This document shows positions 1 through 6,244 of a DNA stretch of 10,097 bases, one piece after another. Each line of letters begins with the position of its first letter. Within the stretch, counting starts at the first letter, position 1. Below the pieces are notes generated by a model, which made no database searches, was not told where the DNA came from, and saw nothing but the letters and a program-made list of their open reading frames with translations. A program made the translations under genes and the position numbers. Source of the DNA: Thermoplasmata archaeon (GTDB lineage Archaea; Thermoplasmatota; Thermoplasmata; Thermoplasmatales; Thermoplasmataceae); contig JAJYYD010000135.1 of NCBI GenBank assembly GCA_021801305.1, positions 1-10,097 on the forward strand. Direction: 5' to 3'.

Positions 1-380
1 TTGCCGTTGGAGGTGGAGGCATACCCGTGATAAGGCAGCGTGGGAAATTTGTTGGGGTGGAAGCGGTCATTGACAAGGATCTTGCCTCCTCTCTTCTTGC
101 ATCCATCATAGATGCCCATAGCTTCATGATACTGACAGATGTGCCATTTGCCTATACAAATTATGGGACAAAGGATCAGGAGAAGATAGGGAGAATAAAA
201 TTCGATGAACTTCAGGAACTTTACAACAGGGGATTTTTTGCATCCGGCAGCATGGGACCAAAAATAAAAGCTGCCATTGAGTTTGTCAGGAAAGGTGGTA
301 AGCGATCCATAATAACTTCCATTGAAAATTCCAGGAAGGCTTCAATGGAGCAGACGGGAACTATTGTCCTGCCCCAGTGA
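1..380 (+). CDS. arcC: Carbamate kinase, C-terminal part (5' end outside window)
   Basis: This is the last ~125 residues of a carbamate kinase. The enzyme catalyses the reversible reaction carbamoyl phosphate + ADP = carbamate (then NH3 + CO2) + ATP in the cytosol, usually as the ATP-yielding last step of arginine or citrulline catabolism. The reading frame is open to the left edge (first full codon at position 3), so the GTG at 27 is an internal valine, not the start. Visible family motifs in order are GGGGIPV at the left edge, GVEAVIDKDLAS (lysine and aspartates that contact nucleotide/phosphate), LTDVP, the GSMGPK motif with its catalytic-region lysine, and a closing GT near the C-terminus. 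It ends at TGA 378-380, three bases before the convergently transcribed phosphoribosyltransferase gene. No partner such as arginine deiminase or ornithine carbamoyltransferase is visible, so its metabolic context is unknown. The family call is firm. Confidence 0.93.
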   Translation, partial: AVGGGGIPVIRQRGKFVGVEAVIDKDLASSLLASIIDAHSFMILTDVPFAYTNYGTKDQEKIGRIKFDELQELYNRGFFASGSMGPKIKAAIEFVRKGGKRSIITSIENSRKASMEQTGTIVLPQ

Positions 381-383
381 TAT

Positions 384-1028
384 TTATTTTGAGTACTTCT
401 CTTTTTCCAGCTTTAGTCTGCCGCTTTCCACGAGGTCGTTAAGAATCATTGGAAGATCGATTCCAGCAAAGGTAAGGCCGTAATCATCCGTGAGCATCTT
501 CTCTATTTCATTGGCAGAAGACGGAACAACCATTGACCTTCCTATGAGGTTGTCAAGATCCTCATAGACATTCCATGGGAAAATAAACCAGGCCCACTTC
601 TCCTCATTGATCTCTTCCGAGTAAAAATCTGGCTTGAAACTTGATCTGGTTATGTGCAGCATGGTGGAAGTCCTGATCTCTGACGGAGAAAGAGACTTCA
701 CATAGTCAAATGCAAGCTTCATGCTTTCTCCTGTGTCGGTTATATCGTCCACAACCAGTACCCTTTTTCCCTTAATGTCAGGATCACCCTGTTTTTTCAG
801 TACTGCTTTTCCATCCCTGGAGGCGGTAAAACCCCAATGTTCTGTCTTGACCGCGTAAAGATCCTTTATCCACATCCTGTCAGAAAGCATTCTTGCAGGT
901 ACCAGTCCTCCACGGGAAAGTCCCACTATAGCCTCAGGAATGAAACCGGATTTAATTGCCTGTTTCCCGATATTTCTGCACCATTTCTCGATCTCTGCCC
1001 ATGACACAAGTTTAGCTCTGAATTGCAT
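384..1028 (-). CDS. Purine-type phosphoribosyltransferase (HptA/Gpt-like, COG2236 type)
   Basis: A 214-residue type I phosphoribosyltransferase, which transfers the ribose-5-phosphate of PRPP to a nucleobase, most likely in purine salvage. Residues 90-102 form the PRPP-binding signature VLVVDDITDTGES. The N-terminal IVGLSRGGLVPARML (about 34-48) is the pyrophosphate-binding loop region. The aromatic stretch KWAWFIFPWNVYED (about 144-157) is typical of the archaeal/bacterial subgroup annotated as hypoxanthine or xanthine-guanine phosphoribosyltransferase. The exact base (hypoxanthine, guanine or xanthine) cannot be read from the sequence, so no gene symbol is given. The ATG at 1028 has a TATA-like element about 37 nt upstream (1061-1070), predicting a roughly 11-nt leader. 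The gene therefore appears to be separately transcribed from the alkyltransferase gene upstream. It is tail-to-tail with the carbamate kinase gene with only 3 nt between the stops. Confidence 0.9.
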   Translation of the reverse strand: MQFRAKLVSWAEIEKWCRNIGKQAIKSGFIPEAIVGLSRGGLVPARMLSDRMWIKDLYAVKTEHWGFTASRDGKAVLKKQGDPDIKGKRVLVVDDITDTGESMKLAFDYVKSLSPSEIRTSTMLHITRSSFKPDFYSEEINEEKWAWFIFPWNVYEDLDNLIGRSMVVPSSANEIEKMLTDDYGLTFAGIDLPMILNDLVESGRLKLEKEKYSK

Positions 1029-1060
1029 GACTTATTACCTGACTTGTATAGTTGCATCGG

Positions 1061-1070
1061 TTTAAATATT
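1061..1070 (-). promoter_or_regulatory. TATA box of the phosphoribosyltransferase gene
   Basis: On the minus strand this reads AATATTTAAA, a good match to an archaeal TATA box. Its centre is about 26 nt upstream of position ~1039, which would give a leader of about 11 nt before the ATG at 1028. Within that leader lies a weak AGGT that could act as a Shine-Dalgarno element. This is seen by eye only; no transcript data. Confidence 0.55.
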
Positions 1071-1113
1071 ATTTTTTGAAAATCCCGGAAGCACTGTTTT
1101 ATTTTTGCCGGCC

Positions 1114-1121
1114 AAAAAAAA
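1114..1121 (-). terminator. Oligo-T terminator after the alkyltransferase gene
   Basis: Eight consecutive A on the plus strand give T8 on the coding strand, 12 nt after the alkyltransferase stop codon. Archaeal RNA polymerase terminates at such oligo-T tracts without a needed hairpin. Together with the separate TATA box at 1061-1070, this separates the alkyltransferase and phosphoribosyltransferase transcripts. Confidence 0.55.
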
Positions 1122-1133
1122 GAGTAAGTGCCT

Positions 1134-1718
1134 TTAATTCGTGTTTGCCGGTATTTTTTCTGCACTTTCTGCATTCCCAGAAGCCATGTTTCCTTTTTCC
1201 TTTACATATTTTTCATGAGTGAGAAGTTTTTTCTTTACATTTATGCCCAACCCATAACCTCCCAGATCTCCGCTTTTCCTTATGACCCTGTGGCAAGGAA
1301 TTATGATCGGGACCGGATTCTTTCCGCATGCATTTGCCACTGCCCTTACTGCCCGCGGTCGGCCCATGTTTTCTGCAATCTGGCTGTAGGTCCTAACCGA
1401 ACCGTACGGAATTTTTCTGATTGAGTCCCACACTTTCATCTGGAATTCAGTCCCGTTGATATCAAGGCTAAAATCCGATTCCGTACCATTCATGGTTTCT
1501 GCTATTTCATGGATATATTTACCGGGGACCTCACTCTTCTTGATGTTTGCATCGGCATATTCCTTTTTGAGATATTCCTGAATTGAATCTGATGAAGAAA
1601 GCAGGGTAACTGCACAGATGCCCTGTTCAGAGAAAATTGCAAGAATAATGCCAAACCTGCTTTTTCCCAAGGAATACATTAGGGCCAGCCTGTTTTTTTC
1701 ATCTCTTGAAACTTTCAT
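1134..1718 (-). CDS. ogt: Methylated-DNA--protein-cysteine methyltransferase (O6-alkylguanine-DNA alkyltransferase)
   Basis: A suicide DNA-repair protein that moves the alkyl group from O6-alkylguanine to its own cysteine. Counting from the upstream ATG at 1730, the active-site motif PCHRVI is at 145-150 (acceptor Cys146). The recognition helix RAVRAVANACGKNP is at 126-139 and carries the arginine finger (about R129) and the Asn hinge. The N-terminal domain (YSLGKSRFGIILAIFSEQGICAV) resembles the C-terminal half of E. coli Ada, but no Ada regulatory domain is present. I chose the ATG at 1718 rather than 1730. The TATA-like element at 1741-1749 is 27 nt from 1718, the spacing expected for a leaderless message, and MKVSRDEKN is a natural N-terminus. 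With the 1730 start the protein has 198 residues; with 1718, 194. About 15 residues after the conserved domain form a polar tail rich in Ala, Asn and Glu with no recognised function. Confidence 0.95.
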   Translation of the reverse strand: MKVSRDEKNRLALMYSLGKSRFGIILAIFSEQGICAVTLLSSSDSIQEYLKKEYADANIKKSEVPGKYIHEIAETMNGTESDFSLDINGTEFQMKVWDSIRKIPYGSVRTYSQIAENMGRPRAVRAVANACGKNPVPIIIPCHRVIRKSGDLGGYGLGINVKKKLLTHEKYVKEKGNMASGNAESAEKIPANTN

Positions 1719-1740
1719 GATCCTTATCATGCTGTGGTGT

Positions 1741-1749
1741 TATTTAATT
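1741..1749 (-). promoter_or_regulatory. TATA box of the alkyltransferase gene
   Basis: The minus strand reads AATTAAATA here. Its centre is about 27 nt upstream of the ATG at 1718 but only about 15 nt from the ATG at 1730. This spacing favours a leaderless transcript starting at the 1718 codon. Inference from spacing only. Confidence 0.45.
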
Positions 1750-1917
1750 CTCATCCTTTATGCTTTAGTTATCTTGTTAACTGGGCATATGAGAGGTATT
1801 TCGGAAAAATTGAAACATGAGGAGAATGAGGATAATTATCATGCCAATATACTTTCTAGCATACATGAAAGGCCAAATATTTCTGCTTTTAGAAATTATT
1901 GCGTGATTTGTATATAC

Positions 1918-1946
1918 TTAATATAAAATAAAAAAATTCTTATATA
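1918..1946 (+). promoter_or_regulatory. Promoter region of the SPFH gene, with two TATA-like elements
   Basis: Two candidate TATA elements lie in an AT-rich stretch: TTAATATAAA at about 1918-1927, and TTATATA at 1940-1946. The downstream one predicts transcription from about 1970, which fits a near-leaderless message using the ATG at 1972. The upstream one predicts a start near 1950 and would allow use of the ATG at 1963. The rest of the 1731-1962 gap is AT-rich divergent promoter DNA with no convincing gene. Confidence 0.5.
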
Positions 1947-1962
1947 GCCTTTTTCCAATACC

Positions 1963-2790
1963 ATGAATCATATGGCAAGCATATCAGGTATAGAGATATT
2001 TTTGATTATTATACTATTTATAGTTATAATAATACTCCTTTCAGGATTGCACATTCTGAAGGAATGGGAGAGAGGTGTGGTTCTAACGCTGGGTAGGTTC
2101 ACGGGGCTGAAGGGGCCAGGAATAATTTATGTGACGCCCATAATCAGCCGTATGACTGTGGTGATGTCCACCAGGATACAGGCTGTGTCTTTCAAGACCG
2201 AGTCAACGTTCACAAGGGATAATGTTCCACTGAATGTTGATGCCATCATGTATTTCCAGATCATCGACCCGCAGAAAGCTGCTTTGAATGTTGAAAACTA
2301 TGCAACTGCAACTAACTTCTCAGCCCAGACAACCCTGAGGGAAGTTCTCGGTAAATCCCTATTTGATGAAATACTTTCTGAGAGGGAGAAAATCGGGGAA
2401 TCCGCCAGGGAAATAATAGATGAGAAAACAGAACACTGGGGAATAAAGGTATCATCCGTTGAGATAAGAGATGTGATTGTTCCACAGGCTTTACAGGAGG
2501 CCATGTCAAGACAGGCATCAGCAGAAAGGGAGAGGAGATCAAGGGTCACCCTTGCACTGGCTGAAGTCGAGGCTGCACAGAAAATGGTTGAAGCCGCGAA
2601 CCAGTATACTGACAATCCCACTGCATTCCAGCTGAGATGGTTGAATATACTCTATGAAATTGGTCTCGAAGGCAAGGGTACGCTGATGATGGTGCCAATG
2701 AATACACCGGCAGCAGGACTGGCCCCAATGACAAACATGGGGATAGCGGATTCCTTGAAAAAGACATCTGGAAACACAGATTCTAGCTAA
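1963..2790 (+). CDS. SPFH/stomatin-like (slipin) membrane protein
   Basis: A 275-residue member of the SPFH (stomatin/prohibitin/flotillin/HflK-C) family. These proteins form oligomeric membrane scaffolds that often regulate membrane proteases or ion channels. Residues ~10-27 are a strongly hydrophobic N-terminal anchor rich in Ile and Leu. The SPFH domain follows, with slipin hallmarks: EWERGVVLTLGRF (35-46), GPGIIYVTPI (51-60), the DNVPLNVDAIMYFQI strand (86-100) and GIKVSSVEIRDVIVP (160-174). Next comes an Ala/Glu/Arg-rich helical stretch (about 176-212) suited to coiled-coil oligomerisation. The C-terminus is short and hydrophobic/glycine-rich. The usual partner gene, an NfeD-type membrane serine protease, is not beside it. 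Initiation could be at 1963 or at the second ATG at 1972 (MASIS); the promoter evidence slightly favours 1972. Its stop overlaps the stop end of convergent ksgA by 8 bp. Confidence 0.92.
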   Translation: MNHMASISGIEIFLIIILFIVIIILLSGLHILKEWERGVVLTLGRFTGLKGPGIIYVTPIISRMTVVMSTRIQAVSFKTESTFTRDNVPLNVDAIMYFQIIDPQKAALNVENYATATNFSAQTTLREVLGKSLFDEILSEREKIGESAREIIDEKTEHWGIKVSSVEIRDVIVPQALQEAMSRQASAERERRSRVTLALAEVEAAQKMVEAANQYTDNPTAFQLRWLNILYEIGLEGKGTLMMVPMNTPAAGLAPMTNMGIADSLKKTSGNTDSS

Positions 2791-3517
2791 TCTCCAATAT
2801 TTTTTTCAGATCTTCTATTGTCAGGATGTCTGCCCTCTTATCCATGAGATCTTCGGGCAGGTTTTTTATTATATTTTTCAGTTTTTTTCTTCTCTGGGAG
2901 AAAATTTCAGTGAGAATTTTTCCTGTAAGTTCGTCAGAGTATTCCCATTTTACCGGATTTGGTTCTATTGAAACAATGGCGGAATCGACAGCTGGAACTG
3001 GATAGAAACTCCCCCTTTTTACTGTTTTTTCAAGCTTCACCCTATATCTCAAAGCTGTGGAAATTGAAAGCCTTGAATAGTCTTCAGTTCCAGGTTTTGC
3101 AACCATTCGCCTTGCAAATTCCAATTGTACCATCAGCACCGACCTTGTAAAGTTGAACTTCTCAAGATGGAAAAGTATTGGGGAAGATATATGATACGGG
3201 ATATTGCCGATTATGAAATCTGGATTGCCGCCACCAAGTTCAAGGAAATCATTTTTTTCGATCTTCAGGTTGCCTCCTTTTATCTGGGATTCAAATTTCA
3301 TTTTAAGAATCTCATAGAAGCGGTGATCGGATTCTATAGCAGTCACAACAGCACCCTTTTGGAGAAGTATCTCAGTAAGGGTTCCTGGGCCGGGGCCGAT
3401 TTCCAGAACGGATCTGCCGCTGATATCTCCTAGCAGAAGAACCTCCTGGAGAGCCACATTCTTGTTCTTTAAAAGCACCTGGCCGTATTTTTTGGGATAA
3501 AGATTTACAGGACTCAT
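2783..3517 (-). CDS. ksgA: 16S rRNA (adenine-N6,N6) dimethyltransferase, KsgA/Dim1 family
   Basis: Uses S-adenosylmethionine to dimethylate two adjacent adenines in the 3' terminal helix of 16S rRNA during small-subunit assembly. The 244-residue protein has the Rossmann methyltransferase fold. Motif I EIGPGPGTLTE is at 39-49 (SAM binding). The acidic motif II residue is in AIESD (60-64). The catalytic motif IV NIPYHISSP is at 105-113. FYPVPAVDSAIV is at 171-182, and the C-terminal FSQRRKKLKN at 206-215 is the family's typical small domain helix. The N-terminal motif, usually KxxGQHFL, reads KKYGQVLLKNKN, so the usual His-Phe is replaced. The ATG overlaps the DUF655 stop by 4 nt (ATGA), indicating translational coupling. 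ksgA is the last gene of the block; the hemK/prmC gene that often follows it in other archaea is absent, and a convergent SPFH gene lies there instead. Confidence 0.96.
   Translation of the reverse strand: MSPVNLYPKKYGQVLLKNKNVALQEVLLLGDISGRSVLEIGPGPGTLTEILLQKGAVVTAIESDHRFYEILKMKFESQIKGGNLKIEKNDFLELGGGNPDFIIGNIPYHISSPILFHLEKFNFTRSVLMVQLEFARRMVAKPGTEDYSRLSISTALRYRVKLEKTVKRGSFYPVPAVDSAIVSIEPNPVKWEYSDELTGKILTEIFSQRRKKLKNIIKNLPEDLMDKRADILTIEDLKKILEIS
2800..2806 (+). terminator. Oligo-T terminator of the SPFH gene, inside the ksgA 3' end
   Basis: Seven T on the plus strand, 9 nt after the SPFH stop codon, fit an archaeal intrinsic terminator. The tract lies within the 3' coding part of the opposite-strand ksgA gene, where it encodes Lys/Lys-type codons near the C-terminus. 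It may therefore serve both purposes. Not tested. Confidence 0.45.
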
Positions 3518-4068
3518 TTTGCTACGAACAGCTTGTATTTTTCATACCTTTCTTCAAGTTCTTCGATTATCCTGCTAGCAATCATCTTCTGCGGGTTGTG
3601 AAGTGTCTTTACCCTCTCAGTGAGATCTGCGAATGACCTGAATGGCTGCTTCTTCCTTTCTTCCAGTATGCTCCACATTGTCTTGTTTCCAAGGCCGGGC
3701 AATAATTCAAGCGTATGTTTCCTTGTGTTGATTGGCTGGGATTCGTTGAAGAATTTCAGGAAGAACTGCTCTTTCTGGTTTATTATCAATTCAAGCGTAT
3801 AAGGCAGCTCGTTTATGCCAGCACTTGTAAGATCTGAATATGAAATGCGCCTCCTGACAGAAAGAATTTTTTCACGCTTTTCAGGGTCCTTTCCTATATA
3901 CACCTTTTCCCCTACAGCAATGAGTGCATTTGGCTTTGGTATGAGTTCAAGCAGCTTGAGCTCCGTCTCGCCCACAGCCAAGGCTAGTGGGGTTTTATGA
4001 TAACTCTTATCCTCGCTTCTACCTTGCGGTAAATAATCTAAAATATATGCATATTCTTCCAAAGCCAT
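3514..4068 (-). CDS. DUF655 family protein (predicted nucleic-acid-binding)
   Basis: A 184-residue member of the conserved archaeal DUF655 family (COG1491), whose biochemical role is unknown to me. The N-terminal ~100 residues form a compact beta-rich domain with segments EEYAYILDYLPQGR (4-17) and ALIAVGEKVYIGKD (48-61), which suggests an OB/S1-like fold. Residues ~119-146 (TLELLPGLGNKTMWSILEER) form a helix-hairpin-helix motif with a GLG hairpin, followed by basic helices. This arrangement suggests RNA or DNA binding. The gene almost always sits between rpoF/L21e and ksgA in archaea, as here, hinting at a role in rRNA maturation or translation. It starts 11 nt after rpoF, with GAGGT unusually close to the ATG, and overlaps ksgA by 4 nt. 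The family assignment is strong; the function is not established. Confidence 0.92.
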   Translation of the reverse strand: MALEEYAYILDYLPQGRSEDKSYHKTPLALAVGETELKLLELIPKPNALIAVGEKVYIGKDPEKREKILSVRRRISYSDLTSAGINELPYTLELIINQKEQFFLKFFNESQPINTRKHTLELLPGLGNKTMWSILEERKKQPFRSFADLTERVKTLHNPQKMIASRIIEELEERYEKYKLFVAK

Positions 4069-4079
4069 TACCTCGGTCT

Positions 4080-4385
4080 CTATAGAGAATTAAAATAGTC
4101 CACGAGTGTATTTAAATCTTTTTCCGAGATTATTACTCCGTATGAAGAGACAACTGTTGTAATTTCTTCTTTGTTTGCCGGCTTCAGATCAATGAGCTTC
4201 ACAACCACCTTTTCAGGAAGGTCAACAAGCTTCTTTATTTCATTGACAGCTTTTTTAGCCACTTTTTCATCTATTTTCGAAAATCCCTCAACATATTGAA
4301 GGGCATCTTTTTCGAATTCTGTTGGTGTATCCTTCTTTGAAAGTATTTCCAGTGCTTCAGGTATGGAAACATATCTCTTTTTCAT
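4080..4385 (-). CDS. rpoF: DNA-directed RNA polymerase subunit F (Rpo4/Rpb4)
   Basis: The archaeal counterpart of eukaryotic Rpb4, which pairs with Rpo7 (RpoE) to form the stalk of RNA polymerase, helping open-complex formation and RNA binding. The 101-residue length is normal. The N-terminal segment (VSIPEALEILSKK) and the C-terminal HRDC-like helical part (LPEKVVVKLIDLKPANKEEITTVV...) match the family, including the characteristic DLxPxxxEEI core. The Rpo7 gene is not in this window. It begins 6 nt after the L21e stop, and the end of L21e supplies GAAGGTTA about 9 nt before the ATG, usable as a ribosome-binding site. It is followed by DUF655 11 nt later. Confidence 0.96.
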   Translation of the reverse strand: MKKRYVSIPEALEILSKKDTPTEFEKDALQYVEGFSKIDEKVAKKAVNEIKKLVDLPEKVVVKLIDLKPANKEEITTVVSSYGVIISEKDLNTLVDYFNSL

Positions 4386-4391
4386 GTAAAA

Positions 4392-4688
4392 TTAACCTTC
4401 TATTTTCTTGAGGTGCACAGGTGCAGAAAGAGCTTTTTTCTCAACTCCGCCTATCTTCAGGGAAAGGAGGTAACATTCGCCCTGTTTTCCCACAATCCTG
4501 CCTGTCAGCCCATGAAATCCATGGTATGGCATACCTTTGTGAATAGATGGTTCAATCTTGACTGCCGCAAGCTCCCCTATCTCGAATTTGTTGAGCATCC
4601 TGTTTACATTGGGCATGCCCTTGTCCTTCAGTTTCTTGGTCAGCTTCATTCTGGAACCGGCTCTTGAGCCGTGAGACATCTTTGTCAT
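4392..4688 (-). CDS. rpl21e: Large-subunit ribosomal protein L21e (eL21)
   Basis: An archaeal/eukaryotic large-subunit ribosomal protein that binds 23S rRNA. It is 98 residues long, about the family's usual size, and lysine-rich. The N-terminus GSRAGSRMKLTKKLKDKG is the family's typical basic RNA-binding tail. The core contains the KFEIGELAAVKIEPSIHKGMP beta segment and YHGFHGLTGRIVG (55-67), the hallmark HGxTGxV-like signature. The ATG at 4688 directly abuts the pus10 stop at 4689-4691. A second ATG three codons in (4679, MSHGSR) looks like the common family N-terminus and is an equally possible start. Confidence 0.96.
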   Translation of the reverse strand: MTKMSHGSRAGSRMKLTKKLKDKGMPNVNRMLNKFEIGELAAVKIEPSIHKGMPYHGFHGLTGRIVGKQGECYLLSLKIGGVEKKALSAPVHLKKIEG

Positions 4689-5852
4689 TCATTCATCACT
4701 CCTGTTAATCCTTACCACATCCAGTTCTATTACTTTCAGATCGGAACCGTAAACAGACGAAAGAGATGGAATTGTCCTTCCATTGTCCCCGTTGATCAGT
4801 TCCTTGATATACATTCCTGATTCTGCCGTTATATCCAGTTCCCCGGATGAACAGTCGCATCTGTCAAGCTTTATACCCTGAACTGTCCTTTCTCTTACGA
4901 GATCAGACCTGCTACCGGATACTCTTAATGGCGTCCTTTGATATATAACTTTTCCAATCAGTTCTCTTATGGCGTTCTCCAGCTTCAGGCAGTCGATGGA
5001 TTCACTGCAGCCCACTGTCACATGATAAGTTTTTGAATATTTTTCGCCCTTAATTCTCCTGACTTCGCTGATGTCAGAGATTGATAGACCCATTACCTCA
5101 ATGCCTTTCCCTGAACTATTTACCTTGTCCTGGAGAAGTTTCAGGTCAATGCTTCTTTTGCAGGGCCTTTCAGCTTCGATCACGAACTCTCTCCCGTTCC
5201 CCAGCATCCTCACATCCACGTCCTCTCTTCCGGCACCATGAAGATAGTAGTTTGCGCAACCTGAAAGTTCCGCAAGACTGGCCCCAATTATTGATTCAAT
5301 GGATTCCCCGTTGCCCGTTTTGTGTATCCACCTTGTCTGGGGAATATCACGCCTGTATTTTTTGTATATACCCCTGATAAAGAGGCTTTTTACCTGAGCA
5401 TTCACACTATCGTATTTGGTGTTTATGAGAAACGTTAATTCAGGTTCATTGAAAGACACTTCTTTCTGCAGCCTGGATGAAAGAAACTTTCCAAACTCCC
5501 TGTTGAATTCCTTCTTTATTGATTCTCCATGTTCCCCGAAAAGGGACTGAAAACCTTTTTCATAATCCAAGTCTTCAGCTGGAAAAACCGATCCAACAAG
5601 GAAAGTTGAGAATTCAAATCCTGAAGATTCCTGCATGCACATCTCAACATATTTTTCCATGTCCAGGAAAATGCCGTGACATATGCCACATTCTTTCTCG
5701 CTTTCTAATTTTACACCTCCGGGAAGTTCATTCCCGGTGGAAATGAGGAAAGTTTCACCCCTCTGGATATTGGTTATGCCATGGCCTTCCATGGCAAATG
5801 CCCTTCCAAGGCACCTGACGCAGATATTAAAAAAAGTACCTGATGAATTCAA
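4689..5852 (-). CDS. pus10: tRNA pseudouridine synthase Pus10
   Basis: Makes pseudouridine at positions 54 and 55 in the T-loop of archaeal tRNAs. The 387-residue protein starts with a zinc-binding region, CVRC (11-14) and CGIC (55-58). A THUMP-like RNA-binding region follows. The catalytic domain has the strongly conserved HGAGREDVDVRMLGNGREF (205-223). The aspartate in GRED, about Asp211, is the expected nucleophile. The later QRTPLRV (305-311) and a following arginine-rich segment match the family, although the usual HRRAD reads SGSRSD here. The only start that keeps the first CxxC pair is TTG at 5852: upstream the frame meets TAG at 5865-5867 with no ATG or GTG between, and the first downstream ATG (codon 21) would lose it. 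It begins 4 nt after rpoP and ends against L21e. Confidence 0.95.
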   Translation of the reverse strand: MNSSGTFFNICVRCLGRAFAMEGHGITNIQRGETFLISTGNELPGGVKLESEKECGICHGIFLDMEKYVEMCMQESSGFEFSTFLVGSVFPAEDLDYEKGFQSLFGEHGESIKKEFNREFGKFLSSRLQKEVSFNEPELTFLINTKYDSVNAQVKSLFIRGIYKKYRRDIPQTRWIHKTGNGESIESIIGASLAELSGCANYYLHGAGREDVDVRMLGNGREFVIEAERPCKRSIDLKLLQDKVNSSGKGIEVMGLSISDISEVRRIKGEKYSKTYHVTVGCSESIDCLKLENAIRELIGKVIYQRTPLRVSGSRSDLVRERTVQGIKLDRCDCSSGELDITAESGMYIKELINGDNGRTIPSLSSVYGSDLKVIELDVVRINRSDE

Positions 5853-5856
5853 GTTA

Positions 5857-5988
5857 TTATCTTGCTATAATGGTCTTTTCAATGTTCTGCCTTTCCTTGA
5901 TAAATACTCTGGAACCACATTCACATTCTATTTCAGCAGTTCCGAATGATTTTTCAAGGGGCCTTCCACATCTTATGCATTTATACAT
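5857..5988 (-). CDS. rpoP: DNA-directed RNA polymerase subunit P (Rpo12/Rpb12)
   Basis: A 43-residue zinc-ribbon subunit of archaeal RNA polymerase, counterpart of eukaryotic Rpb12, which helps assemble the Rpo3/Rpo11/Rpo10 platform. The translation begins [14 protein letters not shown] and continues through [14 protein letters not shown], the second part being the family's most conserved stretch (CGxRxxxKER). The first knuckle is C-x2-C (C4, C7). The second is ECECG, with only one residue between the cysteines, whereas the family usually has C-x2-C (CPYCG). Nothing suggests a frameshift, because the reading frame continues correctly to TAA at 5857-5859. The ATG overlaps the L37Ae stop by 8 nt, and the gene ends 4 nt before pus10. 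This neighbourhood, L37Ae followed by RpoP, is typical of archaea. Confidence 0.93.
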   Translation of the reverse strand: MYKCIRCGRPLEKSFGTAEIECECGSRVFIKERQNIEKTIIAR

Positions 5989-6238
5989 TCTGGCTTATCT
6001 CCGTTACAATCTTCTGACTGTACTCGGGATTGTATGATCCTCCGGCGAATTTGTATTTGCAGCTCCTGCACTGCCAGATTCCTGATGCAACCCTCTCTAC
6101 CTTCTTCTTCTTGCAGGACGGGCATGTGTAAAGCAGTATTTTCTGCTTGTATATTTCATTCCATGATTTCCTTACAGTTACCCCGTATCTTGGACCGAAA
6201 CGGCCTGCAGCTCCAACTTTTATAGTTCGTCTTGACAT
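5981..6238 (-). CDS. rpl37ae: Large-subunit ribosomal protein L37Ae (eL43)
   Basis: An archaeal/eukaryotic zinc-ribbon protein of the large ribosomal subunit that contacts 23S rRNA. The 85 residues are the usual length. The N-terminus [19 protein letters not shown] is the typical basic RNA-binding segment. The zinc ribbon is CPSC (39-42) and CRSC (57-60), followed by the family motif KFAGGSY (63-69). It begins 6 nt after the rrp42 stop. A GTGAT about 6 nt before the ATG may act as a ribosome-binding site. Its last codons overlap the rpoP start by 8 nt, which suggests coupled translation. Confidence 0.97.
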   Translation of the reverse strand: MSRRTIKVGAAGRFGPRYGVTVRKSWNEIYKQKILLYTCPSCKKKKVERVASGIWQCRSCKYKFAGGSYNPEYSQKIVTEISQNV

Positions 6239-6244
6239 TTTACA

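Noticed and set aside
27..29. GTG at 27 as the carbamate kinase start
   Set aside because: The conserved glycine-rich motif GGGGIP lies upstream in the same frame; the true start is outside the window.
926..1174. Minus-strand frame spanning the phosphoribosyltransferase start and the upstream gap
   Set aside because: It overlaps a real gene start in another frame, includes the T8 terminator and TATA region, and encodes no recognisable protein.
3125..3433. Plus-strand frame opposite ksgA
   Set aside because: It lies wholly inside the ksgA gene, whose motifs are unambiguous, and shows no promoter or ribosome-binding site.
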